DNA of 64,000 nucleotides from Knoellia remsis (GTDB lineage Bacteria; Actinomycetota; Actinomycetes; Actinomycetales; Dermatophilaceae), in the NCBI RefSeq assembly GCF_003002895.1, contig NZ_PVTI01000001.1, positions 1 through 64,000 of the forward strand, in the 5' to 3' direction. A program made the position numbers and the translations under genes. How positions within the stretch are numbered: position 1 is the first letter of the stretch; each line of letters opens with the position of its first letter. The notes under the pieces were generated by a model. The model did no database searches, had not been told where the DNA came from, and saw only the letters and a program-made list of their open reading frames with translations. This document shows, piece after piece, positions 25,180-32,744 of the stretch.

Positions 25180-25793
25180 GGCGCCGTGTCGTCGCCGTCC
25201 GGCGGCGTCAGCGAGGCGACGAGCCGGACCTCCCGCAGGGTCTCGCCGTCGGGCGAGACGACCCGGTCGCGGAAGGCGCCGTCGGGGCCGAGCCCCGCCC
25301 CGACGAGGAACGCGCGCGTCGCCTCGTCGTCGGCGAGCACCCAGATCGCGACGTCCTCGGCCCCGGCGCCGCGCAAGTGGTCGATGCCGGCGTTGAGCAG
25401 CCGCGACCCGTGGCCGACGCGTCGGGCGCCCGGGTGCACGCCCATGGCCGTGACCTCGCCGCGTGCCGGCCCGGCGTCCGGGTCCTGGCTCGGTCCGATG
25501 GCGAGGAAACCGACGACCTGCTCTCCGGCACGGGCGACGAGGAGCCGGTGCACTCCGGCCGGCGGGTTCTCGAGGGACTGGCGCCACGCCTTGGCGAAGG
25601 CGGGCGCCTCGAAAGCCGACACGACCTCGTCCGGCACGCGGCCGGCATACGCCTGCGTCCACACGGCGGACTGGACGACCCCGACCGCCGGCGCGTCCGT
25701 CGGAACGGCGGTGCGGACGCTGGCGTCGGCGACCGGTCCGCGGTCGTCGCCGTGGTCGTGGCTGGGGGAGTGCGGGTGGGTGTGCTCGCTCAT
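25176..25793 (-). CDS. GNAT-family N-acetyltransferase with His-rich N-terminus
   Basis: A 205-residue acetyltransferase. The acetyl-CoA site is GVHPGARRVGHGSRLLNAG (about residues 118-136), a variant of the usual R/Q-x-x-G-x-G/A. The N-terminus MSEHTHPHSPSHDHGDDRG is rich in His and Asp and could bind metal. The substrate is unknown; lying between echA and azlCD with 4-nt overlaps on both sides, it may act on an acyl or amino-acid compound handled by that operon. Confidence 0.82.
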   Translation of the reverse strand: MSEHTHPHSPSHDHGDDRGPVADASVRTAVPTDAPAVGVVQSAVWTQAYAGRVPDEVVSAFEAPAFAKAWRQSLENPPAGVHRLLVARAGEQVVGFLAIGPSQDPDAGPARGEVTAMGVHPGARRVGHGSRLLNAGIDHLRGAGAEDVAIWVLADDEATRAFLVGAGLGPDGAFRDRVVSPDGETLREVRLVASLTPPDGDDTAP

Positions 25794-26518
25794 CGGCCCT
25801 CGAAGACCGGCGTCCGGCGCTCGCGGAACGCCGCGCGTCCCTCGGTGAGGTCGTCACTGGACCACGCGCGAGCGAACGCCGCCTCGTAGCGGGCGACCTC
25901 GGCGTGGTTGCCGCCGTGGGTGTCGAAGCCGAGCTTGGAGCCGGACTGGCTCAGCGGGGCGAGGTCGACGGCCGATGCCGCGAGGTCGAGCGCGTCGTCG
26001 AGGCCGCCGCGCACCTGGGCGAAGCCGAGCCGCCACGCGTCGTCGGCGGTGAGAACGGCACCGGTGAGGACCATGTGGCGGGCCGCGCCCTCACCCCAGA
26101 AACGGGCGACCCGTTCGAGGGTCCAGTGGTTGACCATGAGGCCCAGCTTGGCGACGGGGACGGCGAACTTCGCGGAGTCGGCGACGACACGCAGGTCACA
26201 TCCGACGGCGAGTTGCATGCCGAGGCCCATGCACGAGCCCTCGATGGCGGCGACGGTCGTGATCGGTGCGCTCGACAGGCGCAGCAGCACCTCGGCCAGG
26301 CGGTCGGTGAAGGAGACGTCCTCGAGCTCGGTGAGGTCGGCGCCGGAGCAGAAGTGGCCGCCGGCGCCGGTGAGGACGAGGGCGCGGGACTGCTGGATGG
26401 CCTCGCTGACGGCGGCGTCGAGGTCCTCGAGTGCATCGTGGTTGAGCGCGTTGCGCCGCTCGGGGCGGTCGATGGTGATGACGCTGACGCGCTCGTGCTG
26501 CCGGGTGTGTATCGCCAC
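25790..26518 (-). CDS. Enoyl-CoA hydratase/isomerase family protein
   Basis: A 242-residue crotonase-fold enzyme. The oxyanion-hole motifs are GAGGHFCSGADL (about residues 52-63) and IEGSCMGLGMQLAVGCDLR (about 93-111). The usual catalytic Glu positions read as a Met/Gly-rich loop (SCMGLGMQ) and a Leu/Met stretch (KLGLMVNHW), so the reaction may not be simple hydration. Start: GTG 26518, with TAGGCT 6 nt upstream. It leads the operon echA-GNAT-azlC-azlD. Confidence 0.85.
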   Translation of the reverse strand: MAIHTRQHERVSVITIDRPERRNALNHDALEDLDAAVSEAIQQSRALVLTGAGGHFCSGADLTELEDVSFTDRLAEVLLRLSSAPITTVAAIEGSCMGLGMQLAVGCDLRVVADSAKFAVPVAKLGLMVNHWTLERVARFWGEGAARHMVLTGAVLTADDAWRLGFAQVRGGLDDALDLAASAVDLAPLSQSGSKLGFDTHGGNHAEVARYEAAFARAWSSDDLTEGRAAFRERRTPVFEGR

Positions 26519-26524
26519 CCACCG

Positions 26525-26530
26525 AGCCTA
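26525..26530 (-). promoter_or_regulatory. -10 box of the echA operon, leaderless type
   Basis: TAGGCT on the minus strand, 6 nt before the GTG at 26518; drives the four overlapping genes down to azlD. Confidence 0.55.
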
Positions 26531-26607
26531 GGTCACCGGCATGCACGGCCGTGGTGCCGGGCGGGCGTGGTGTGGGGCACAGGACGTCGGAGTGTGAGAC
26601 TGTGGGG

Positions 26608-27444
26608 GTGTCCCTGCTCCGTCGTCCTGCCAAGCCGCGCCCGACCTTCCGGCCGCTCGCGGTCGCCGAGGTGGATCCGGTGGCCGAGCACGCCGTCTCG
26701 ATCGGCTTCGACGTGAGCGGTATGCCGGAGTTCCTCGACTACCGCGCGGGGCAGTACGTCACCCTGCGCGCACTCGTGGGTGGCGAGGACGTGCGCCAGT
26801 CGTACTCGATTTGGGTTCCGCCGAGCCGGGCCCGCCGTGAGGGAATCATCCGGGTGGCCGCCGCCGCGGTGCAGGGCGGGCGGATGTCGCCGTGGCTCGC
26901 CAACGAGGTCGAGGTCGGCGAGACGATGGGGGTGCTGCCGCCGATGGGGACGTTCACCCTCGACGAGGACGACCGGCCCCGCCACCACGTCGGGGTCGTC
27001 GGCGGGTCCGGCATCACGCCCGTGCTCGCGATCACGGCCGCGGCACTCGAGCAGAACCCCGAGTCGACGGTGACCCTCGTCGTCGCCAACCGGACGCGGG
27101 CGTCGACGGTGCTCGGGGCCGAGGTGGCGGCTCTCGCGGAGGCGTCCGGGGGGCGGCTGCACGTCGAGCACGTCCTGTCCCGCGAGTCCGTCGACGGAGT
27201 GCGGCACGGACGCATCGACCCGGCTGTGCTGACCGAGGTGGTCGAGGAGGTCCGGAACGAGCCCGGCGGCGTCGCGGGAGTCGACGACTGGTGGTTGTGC
27301 GGACCCGAGGGACTCATCGTCGACGTCGAGGACTGGCTCGGCACCCAAGGCGTCGCGCCCGAGCACATCCACCGGGAGCGGTTCACCTCCACCGGCCCCG
27401 TCGACCCCGTGGAACCCGCCCGCTCTCCCGCTTCCTCCGACTGA
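26608..27444 (+). CDS. FAD/NAD(P)-binding oxidoreductase lacking its ferredoxin domain
   Basis: A 278-residue protein of the ferredoxin-NADP reductase superfamily, close in layout to the reductase part of PaaE/HmpX. The FAD-binding motif is RQSYSIW (about residue 70), after the barrel segment DYRAGQYVTL. The nucleotide-binding motif is GVVGGSGITPVLAI (about 130), and the C-terminal strand is WWLCGPEGLIVDVEDWL. PaaE-type proteins continue with a [2Fe-2S] domain; here the chain ends at HRERFTSTG plus a short tail, so the electron acceptor must be a separate protein. Start: GTG 26608; upstream residues do not look coding. It is divergent from echA. Confidence 0.82.
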   Translation: MSLLRRPAKPRPTFRPLAVAEVDPVAEHAVSIGFDVSGMPEFLDYRAGQYVTLRALVGGEDVRQSYSIWVPPSRARREGIIRVAAAAVQGGRMSPWLANEVEVGETMGVLPPMGTFTLDEDDRPRHHVGVVGGSGITPVLAITAAALEQNPESTVTLVVANRTRASTVLGAEVAALAEASGGRLHVEHVLSRESVDGVRHGRIDPAVLTEVVEEVRNEPGGVAGVDDWWLCGPEGLIVDVEDWLGTQGVAPEHIHRERFTSTGPVDPVEPARSPASSD

Positions 27445-27488
27445 TTGCGCACAGTTCGCACGGCTGCGTGCGAACTGTGCGCAATCAG
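27441..27488. terminator. Perfect 22-bp hairpin between convergent genes
   Basis: The arms at 27441-27462 and 27467-27488 are exact complements around a GCTG loop; the left arm begins CTGATTGCGCACAG and includes the TGA stop of the reductase. It serves, at least in position, as a two-way terminator for the reductase and dfrA. It is unusually long and AT-richer than other hairpins here. Confidence 0.8.
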
Positions 27489-27516
27489 TGGGGGGTGGGA
27501 GTGCCCGAACGGGCAA

Positions 27517-28005
27517 TCAGTCGGGATTCGGGGTGGCGGCGGTGCGCTCGTAGGTGACCCAGGCAAAACCGTCCTGCTCCTCGCGGGCCGTCTCGTGCCA
27601 CTGCGCCGGGTCGATGTCGGGGAAGGTCGCGTCGCCTTCGGGTGCCTGGTCGACCTCGGTGATGAGCAGCCGGTGCGCGAACGGCATCGCCTGCCGGTAG
27701 ATCTCGCCCCCGCCGACGACGAAGACCTCCTCGCCCGGGCCGGCGAGGTCGAGCCCCTCCGCGAAGGAGTGCGCCGTCTCGACGTCGGCGTGGCGCCAGT
27801 CGGCCTGCCGCGTCACGACGATCGTGCGACGCCCCGGCAGGACCCGCCCGATCGACTCGAACGTCTTGCGTCCCATGACCATGGGGTGACCCATCGTCGT
27901 GCGCTTGAAGAACCGGAAGTCCTCCGGCAGGTGCCACGGCATGCCCCCCTCGGCACCGATGACGCCATTGCGGCCGACAGCTGCGATGAGGCTCACCCGG
28001 GTCAT
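27517..28005 (-). CDS. folA: Dihydrofolate reductase
   Basis: A 162-residue enzyme reducing dihydrofolate to tetrahydrofolate with NADPH, restoring the cofactor oxidised by thymidylate synthase, encoded just upstream on the same strand. Motifs: LIAAVGRNGVIGAEGGMPWHLPEDF (Met20-loop region, catalytic acid as Glu in LPED), GRKTFESIG, and VVGGGEIYRQAM. The ATG at 28005 has a TAGGGT box 6 nt upstream, so it has its own promoter. Confidence 0.95.
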   Translation of the reverse strand: MTRVSLIAAVGRNGVIGAEGGMPWHLPEDFRFFKRTTMGHPMVMGRKTFESIGRVLPGRRTIVVTRQADWRHADVETAHSFAEGLDLAGPGEEVFVVGGGEIYRQAMPFAHRLLITEVDQAPEGDATFPDIDPAQWHETAREEQDGFAWVTYERTAATPNPD

Positions 28006-28011
28006 CCCCTC

Positions 28012-28017
28012 ACCCTA
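28012..28017 (-). promoter_or_regulatory. -10 box of folA, leaderless type
   Basis: TAGGGT on the minus strand, 6 nt before the ATG at 28005. Confidence 0.55.
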
Positions 28018-28060
28018 GGAGGTCCCGCCCAGCTTGGTGACCGACCTCCACGGTGACCTC

Positions 28061-28088
28061 GTATGCCGGCCGCGCGCGGCCGGCATAC
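28061..28088. repeat. GTATGCC-type palindrome, copy 3
   Basis: A perfect 28-nt palindrome made of GTATGCCGGCCGCG and its complement with no loop spacer, 5 nt beyond the thyA stop. It is the same arm sequence as at 3586 and 10430, with the centre lost. Probably the thyA terminator. Confidence 0.8.
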
Positions 28089-28093
28089 GTCGC

Positions 28094-28903
28094 TCAGACC
28101 GCGATCGGGGCCTTGATCGCGGGGTGCGGGTCGTAGCCGACGAGCTCGAAGTCGCCGAGGTCGAACTCGTCGATGGCGCCCTTCGGGGCGATGCGCATCG
28201 TCGGCAGCGGACGCGGCTCGCGGGTGAGCTGGAGGCGCGCCTGCTCGAGGTGGTTGGAGTACAGGTGGGCGTCGCCGAGGGTGTGCACGAACTCGCCCGG
28301 CTCGAGGTCGGTGAGCTGGGCGACCATCATCGTGAGCAGCGCGTAGGAGGCGATGTTGAACGGCACGCCGAGGAAGACGTCGGCCGAGCGCTGGTAGAGC
28401 TGGCAGTGCAGTCGGGCCGGCCGGTCGCCCTCGGCCGGGCTGACATAGAACTGGAAGAGCGCGTGGCACGGGGGGAGTGCCATGTCGTCGACGTCGGCGA
28501 CGTTCCACGCGCTGACGATGTGCCGGCGGCTGTCGGGGTTGGTGCGGATCGACTCGATGACCTTGGTGATCTGGTCGACGTTGCGGCCGTCGGGCGTGGG
28601 CCAGGAGCGCCACTGGTGCCCGTAGACCGGGCCGAGGTCGCCCGCCTCGTCGGCCCACTCGTCCCAGATGGTGATGCCGCGCTCCTGGAGCCAGCGCACG
28701 TTGGTGTCGCCGCGCAGGAACCACAGCAGCTCGCCGATGATCGACTTGAGGTGCAGCTTCTTGGTGGTGACGACGGGGAAGCCCTCGGCGAGGTCGAAGC
28801 GCATCTGGTGGCCGAAGACCGAGCGCGTGCCGGTGCCGGTGCGGTCGGACTTGTCGACACCCTCGTCGAGGATCCGGTCGAGGAGGTCGAGGTACTGGCG
28901 CAT
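28094..28903 (-). CDS. thyA: Thymidylate synthase (ThyA)
   Basis: A 269-residue folate-dependent enzyme converting dUMP to dTMP. Motifs: the dUMP phosphate-binding Arg region in [15 protein letters not shown], the catalytic Cys in [12 protein letters not shown] (about residue 151), and the substrate-binding [22 protein letters not shown]. Start: ATG 28903, with TACTCT 7 nt upstream. Paired with folA downstream, as in many actinobacteria. It is the ThyA type, not the flavin-dependent ThyX. Confidence 0.96.
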   Translation of the reverse strand: MRQYLDLLDRILDEGVDKSDRTGTGTRSVFGHQMRFDLAEGFPVVTTKKLHLKSIIGELLWFLRGDTNVRWLQERGITIWDEWADEAGDLGPVYGHQWRSWPTPDGRNVDQITKVIESIRTNPDSRRHIVSAWNVADVDDMALPPCHALFQFYVSPAEGDRPARLHCQLYQRSADVFLGVPFNIASYALLTMMVAQLTDLEPGEFVHTLGDAHLYSNHLEQARLQLTREPRPLPTMRIAPKGAIDEFDLGDFELVGYDPHPAIKAPIAV

Positions 28904-28910
28904 GGCCGCA

Positions 28911-28916
28911 AGAGTA
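28911..28916 (-). promoter_or_regulatory. -10 box of thyA, leaderless type
   Basis: TACTCT on the minus strand, 7 nt before the ATG at 28903. Confidence 0.5.
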
Positions 28917-28955
28917 GTTCCGGCCACCGACAGCGCCGGGACCGGCGCGCGGCCC

Positions 28956-29005
28956 CGCGCGGCCGGGACCGGCATACGCACGCGCGGCCGGGACCGGCAT
29001 ACGCA
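28956..29005. repeat. Tandem 25-bp duplication before dapA
   Basis: Two exact copies of a 25-nt unit (28956-28980 and 28981-29005), each ending GGCATACGCA, sit between the divergent thyA and dapA promoters; the second copy ends 5 nt before the dapA -10 box. Further imperfect pieces of the unit precede it. Confidence 0.75.
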
Positions 29006-29010
29006 CGCAC

Positions 29011-29016
29011 TAGGCT
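29011..29016 (+). promoter_or_regulatory. -10 box of dapA, leaderless type
   Basis: TAGGCT, 7 nt before the ATG at 29024; the same as at lpdA. Confidence 0.6.
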
Positions 29017-29023
29017 GAAACCC

Positions 29024-29911
29024 ATGACGACGAACCCCTTCGGCCGCCTCATCACGGCCATGGTTACCCCGATGCGCCCCGACGGATCGATCGACGAGGA
29101 CGGGATTCGGGCGGTCGTCGAGCACCTCCTCGCGAGCGGTCACGACGGGATCGTCGTCAACGGCACGACCGGTGAGTCGGCCACCCTCAGCGACGACGAG
29201 AGCATCACGGCCGTGCGGATCGCCAAGGAGGTCGCCGGGGACCGGGCCGCGATCACCGCCGGGGTCGGCTCGAACGACACGGCCCACTCGGTGCACATGG
29301 CCGCCCGTGCCGCGGAGGCCGGCGCCGACGCGCTGCTCCTCGTCTCGCCGTACTACAACAAGCCGACGCAGGCCGGGCTGCTCGCGCACTGCCGGGCCGT
29401 CGCCGACTCCACCGAGCTGCCGATCATGCTCTACGACATCCCGGGCCGGACCGCCGTCGCGTTCGACACCGCGACCCTCATCGAGCTCGCCCAGCACCCG
29501 CGGATCCTGGCCGTCAAGGACGCCAAGGCCGACCTGTGGGCGTCGACGCACGTCATGGCCGCGACCGACCTGCTGTGGTTCAGCGGCGACGACGTGCTGT
29601 CGCTGGCTCACCTCGCGCAGGGTGCCGTCGGCGTCGTCTCCGTCGTCGGTCACGTCGCGGGCAGGGAGTATGCCGCGATGCTGGCTGCCGTGGACGCGGG
29701 TGACCTCGCGCAGGCGCGCGAGATCCACCAGCGGCTCATTCCCGCCGTCGACGCGATCATGACGACCTCGCAGGGGGCGATCATGTCCAAGGCGGCACTC
29801 GCGGAGCTGGGCGTCATCGAGTCGGCCTTCGTCCGGCTGCCGCTCGTGGAGTCACCGCCGGAGCACCTCGAGCTGCTCCGCAAGGGCCTTGCCGAGGCAG
29901 GTCTCGCGTGA
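29024..29911 (+). CDS. dapA: 4-hydroxy-tetrahydrodipicolinate synthase
   Basis: A 295-residue class I aldolase-fold enzyme condensing pyruvate and aspartate semialdehyde. Motifs: [15 protein letters not shown] (Thr-Thr pair), [12 protein letters not shown] with the catalytic Tyr, YDIPGRTAV, and the Schiff-base Lys in [12 protein letters not shown] (about residue 166). The ATG at 29024 is supported by the leaderless box; the frame is open upstream through repeat sequence. The rnj gene overlaps its stop by 4 nt, the conserved dapA-rnj pairing of actinobacteria. Confidence 0.96.
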   Translation: MTTNPFGRLITAMVTPMRPDGSIDEDGIRAVVEHLLASGHDGIVVNGTTGESATLSDDESITAVRIAKEVAGDRAAITAGVGSNDTAHSVHMAARAAEAGADALLLVSPYYNKPTQAGLLAHCRAVADSTELPIMLYDIPGRTAVAFDTATLIELAQHPRILAVKDAKADLWASTHVMAATDLLWFSGDDVLSLAHLAQGAVGVVSVVGHVAGREYAAMLAAVDAGDLAQAREIHQRLIPAVDAIMTTSQGAIMSKAALAELGVIESAFVRLPLVESPPEHLELLRKGLAEAGLA

Positions 29912-31593
29912 GCCACCCGCACCCCGAGCTGTCCCTGCCCGGCCCGCTCAAGGAGGGCGGCGTTCGCGTCGTCGCCCTCGGTGGCCTCGGCGAGGTCGGC
30001 CGCAACATGGCCGTCGTCGAGCACCGCGGCCAGCTGCTCGTCATCGACTGCGGTGTGCTGTTCCCCGACGACCACCACCCGGGGATCGACCTCATCCTCC
30101 CGGACTTCTCCTACATCGAGGACCGGCTCGACGAGGTGCAGGCGATCATCCTCACCCACGGCCACGAGGACCACATCGGCGCCGTGCCCTACCTCCTGCG
30201 GCTCAAGCCGGACATCCCGCTCGTCGGCTCCCAGCTCACCTTGGCCCTCGTCGAGGCCAAGCTCAAGGAGCACCGGATCAAGCCCTACACCCTCGCGGTC
30301 AAGGAGGGCATGCGCGAGACGTTCGGGGTCTTCGACTGCGAGTTCGTCGCCGTGAACCACTCCATCCCGGACGCGCTCGCGGTCTTCGTGCGGACGTCGG
30401 GTGGGACGCTGCTGCACACCGGCGACTTCAAGATGGACCAGTTGCCGCTCGACGGGCGGCTCACCGACCTGCGCGCCTTCGCCCGGCTCGGGGAGGAGGG
30501 GGTCGATCTCTTCCTCACCGACTCGACCAACGCCGAGGTGCCGGGCTTCACGACACCCGAGAAGGACATCGCGCCGGCCATCGACAAGGTCTTCCGCGAC
30601 GCCAAACGGCGGATCATCGTGGCCTGCTTCTCGTCGCACGTGCACCGCGTGCAACAGGTGCTCGACGCCGCGGAGAAGTCGGGCCGCAAGGTGGCGATGG
30701 TGGGTCGGTCGATGGTGCGCAACATGGGCATCGCCGCCGACCTGGGATATCTGCACGTGCCCGACGGGATCCTCGTCGACTTCAAGAAGCTCGGTGACCT
30801 GCCCGACGACAAGGTCGTCCTCATCTGCACCGGGTCGCAGGGCGAGCCCATGGCTGCGCTGTCGCGGATGGCCAACCGGGACCACCCCATCGAGGTGGGG
30901 GAGGGCGACACCGTCCTCATGGCGTCCTCGCTCATCCCCGGCAACGAGAACGCCGTCTACCGTGTCATCAACGGGCTCATGCGGCTCGGCGCCAACGTCG
31001 TGCACAAGGGCAACGCGCGCGTGCACGTGTCCGGTCACGCGAGCGCCGGCGAGCTGCTCTACTGCTACAACATCGTCAAGCCGCGCAACGTCATGCCGGT
31101 GCACGGCGAGTGGCGCCACCTGCGCGCGAACGCCGACCTCGCCCTGGAGACCGGCGTCCACCCCAAGGGCGTCGTCGTCGTCGAGGACGGCGTGGCCGTG
31201 GACCTCGTCGACGGCAAGGTCCGGGTGGCCGGAGCGGTGCCGTGCGGCTATGTCTACGTCGATGGCTCGTCCGTCGGCGCCGCCGACGAGGCGCTGCTCA
31301 AGGACCGCCAGATCCTGCGGGACGAGGGCTTCATCTCGGTGATCGTCGTCATGGACTCCTCGACGGGCAAGATCGTCGCGGGGCCGGAGATCACCGCGCG
31401 CGGGTTCGTCGAGGATGACGTCGTCTTCGATGACGTCATGCCGAAGCTGACCCAGGCCCTCGACGAGGCGACCGCGCAGGGCGTCACGGACACCTACCAG
31501 CTGGAGCAGGTCATGCGCCGTGCCGTGGGTGGCTGGGTCGGGCGCAAGATCCGCCGCCGGCCGATGATCATTCCGGTGGTCATCGAGGCCTGA
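29908..31593 (+). CDS. rnj: Ribonuclease J
   Basis: A 561-residue metallo-beta-lactamase/beta-CASP nuclease with 5'-3' exo- and endoribonuclease activity, working with PNPase in RNA maturation and decay. The zinc motif is LTHGHEDHIGA (about residue 80). Further metal ligands are in VNHSIPDAL and LLHTGDFKMDQ. The beta-CASP motifs include DSTNAEVPG, ACFSSHVHRVQ and VSGHASAGELL. Start: GTG 29908 overlapping the dapA stop (GTGA). Confidence 0.95.
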   Translation: MSHPHPELSLPGPLKEGGVRVVALGGLGEVGRNMAVVEHRGQLLVIDCGVLFPDDHHPGIDLILPDFSYIEDRLDEVQAIILTHGHEDHIGAVPYLLRLKPDIPLVGSQLTLALVEAKLKEHRIKPYTLAVKEGMRETFGVFDCEFVAVNHSIPDALAVFVRTSGGTLLHTGDFKMDQLPLDGRLTDLRAFARLGEEGVDLFLTDSTNAEVPGFTTPEKDIAPAIDKVFRDAKRRIIVACFSSHVHRVQQVLDAAEKSGRKVAMVGRSMVRNMGIAADLGYLHVPDGILVDFKKLGDLPDDKVVLICTGSQGEPMAALSRMANRDHPIEVGEGDTVLMASSLIPGNENAVYRVINGLMRLGANVVHKGNARVHVSGHASAGELLYCYNIVKPRNVMPVHGEWRHLRANADLALETGVHPKGVVVVEDGVAVDLVDGKVRVAGAVPCGYVYVDGSSVGAADEALLKDRQILRDEGFISVIVVMDSSTGKIVAGPEITARGFVEDDVVFDDVMPKLTQALDEATAQGVTDTYQLEQVMRRAVGGWVGRKIRRRPMIIPVVIEA

Positions 31594-31640
31594 GCGCCCG
31601 CGGTCGGTGCGGTGGGTGATCGGACGTGTCTGATCGGTAA

Positions 31641-31658
31641 CCGGCTCGATCGAGCCGG
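31641..31658. other. 18-nt palindrome downstream of rnj
   Basis: CCGGCTCGATCGAGCCGG is self-complementary, flanked by GGTAA and GGTTACC, which can extend the stem imperfectly. It is 48 nt beyond the rnj stop and may act as a terminator. The rest of the spacer to 31800 shows nothing clear. Confidence 0.5.
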
Positions 31659-31810
31659 GGGATCTGGTTACCCCGTAACAGGCAGCGGGAGATTGGTCCG
31701 ACGATGCCCCTCCCTCGGGTGACGTGCCGAGAACCCTTGCAGCGCAACGTGATTGGGCCACGCCAAGAAGAACACTGTTCAACCCTTGTGAGCTCACTGT
31801 GCCGGGGAGT

Positions 31811-31847
31811 ATCTATATGAACTAGTTCACTCCGATGCCCGGAGTGA
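31811..31847 (+). promoter_or_regulatory. Dyads upstream of the Cys-rich protein gene
   Basis: GAACTAGTTC (31819-31828) is a 10-bp palindrome beside AT-rich sequence (ATCTATAT at 31811). TCACTCCG (31827-31834) pairs with CGGAGTGA (31840-31847). Together they look like a promoter-operator with a hairpin in the leader, 41-69 nt before the ATG at 31888. Confidence 0.45.
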
Positions 31848-31887
31848 CCAGTTGCCAGCGTGCGAACCGTTCGCGAGGGGTCGGCTC

Positions 31888-32731
31888 ATGAGCATCGACA
31901 TCGACATCGACGACCTGGCCGACGCGATCGCGCCGGCGCAGGCGCCATCACGACGGGCGGTCGCCAAGGGGGGCGGCGTGGAGTCTGCCGGTGCTGGCCA
32001 CCGCCATCGCGGCACCGGCCATGGCTGCGTCACCGATCTGTGCTGCATGCACAGGTGCCAGCGGGCCACCGCAGTGCATCTTGGCAGGCGTGCCCGGAGG
32101 GACGTGTCAGTGCCCGTCTGGCCTCGTCTGTGTCGGCACCGGCCCACTCGGCCTGTTCAATGTCTGTGTCGGTTCGAATGTGTTCACTTCAACGTGTGCG
32201 GGGAGCACCTGCTTCGGGGTGTGCCTGGATACCGGTGGCGCACTCGTGACGGCGATCAACGCTTTCACGACAGCGCTGTCAGCATTCGCGCGGTCCGTCC
32301 GCCTGTTGAGCATCGCTGGGATCGAGATCTGCGAGAACTCCGCCGGACTCCCCACCAACGTGTGCGTGTCGCCGTTCAACGACGGGCGGCTCGGCACCCT
32401 TTGTTCCTACTCGTCCTCATGTGGGAACACCTCTCTCATTGGCGTTCCACTGGGCGTGGTGACCACTGCCTACAACACCCTGATCTCCAGCCTGGCGGCT
32501 TTGGACGTGTTGGTCTCGCCTCGATGTGCGACGGGGTACGTCTGCAAGGACATCGCCAGTGTGGCGATCGGATATGCATCCGTGACCGGCGTGACCAGCT
32601 TCGGGTTCTCGATCGGGATCGGGTACTGCCAGTGCGACGACAACACCAAGACGTGTGGTCCCCGCGATACGACCCCGTTCGGGGCGGCGAGCAACATTCC
32701 CTACCCGGCATGCACCCCGGCAGCACCGTGA
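31888..32731 (+). pseudogene. Cysteine-rich exported protein, reading frame broken in a G6 tract
   Basis: From the ATG at 31888 the frame encodes MSIDIDIDDLADAIAPAQAP, then SRRAVAKG, an export leader. At the G6 run (31968-31973) the frame shifts: deleting one G gives AAWSLPVLATAIAAPAMAAS, then about 245 residues to the TGA at 32729-32731. The restored mature chain has 20 Cys, many in C-x-C or C-x2-C spacing (PICAAC; GTCQCPSGLVC; GYCQCDD), and two hydrophobic helices. The leader matches that of the protein at 13297. No family is recognised. The MauE-thioredoxin gene begins 14 nt later, suggesting help with its disulfides. The break could be a real mutation, slippage-based switching, or a base-calling error in the G run. 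Confidence 0.75.
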
Positions 32732-32744
32732 GCGCGCGCTGACA

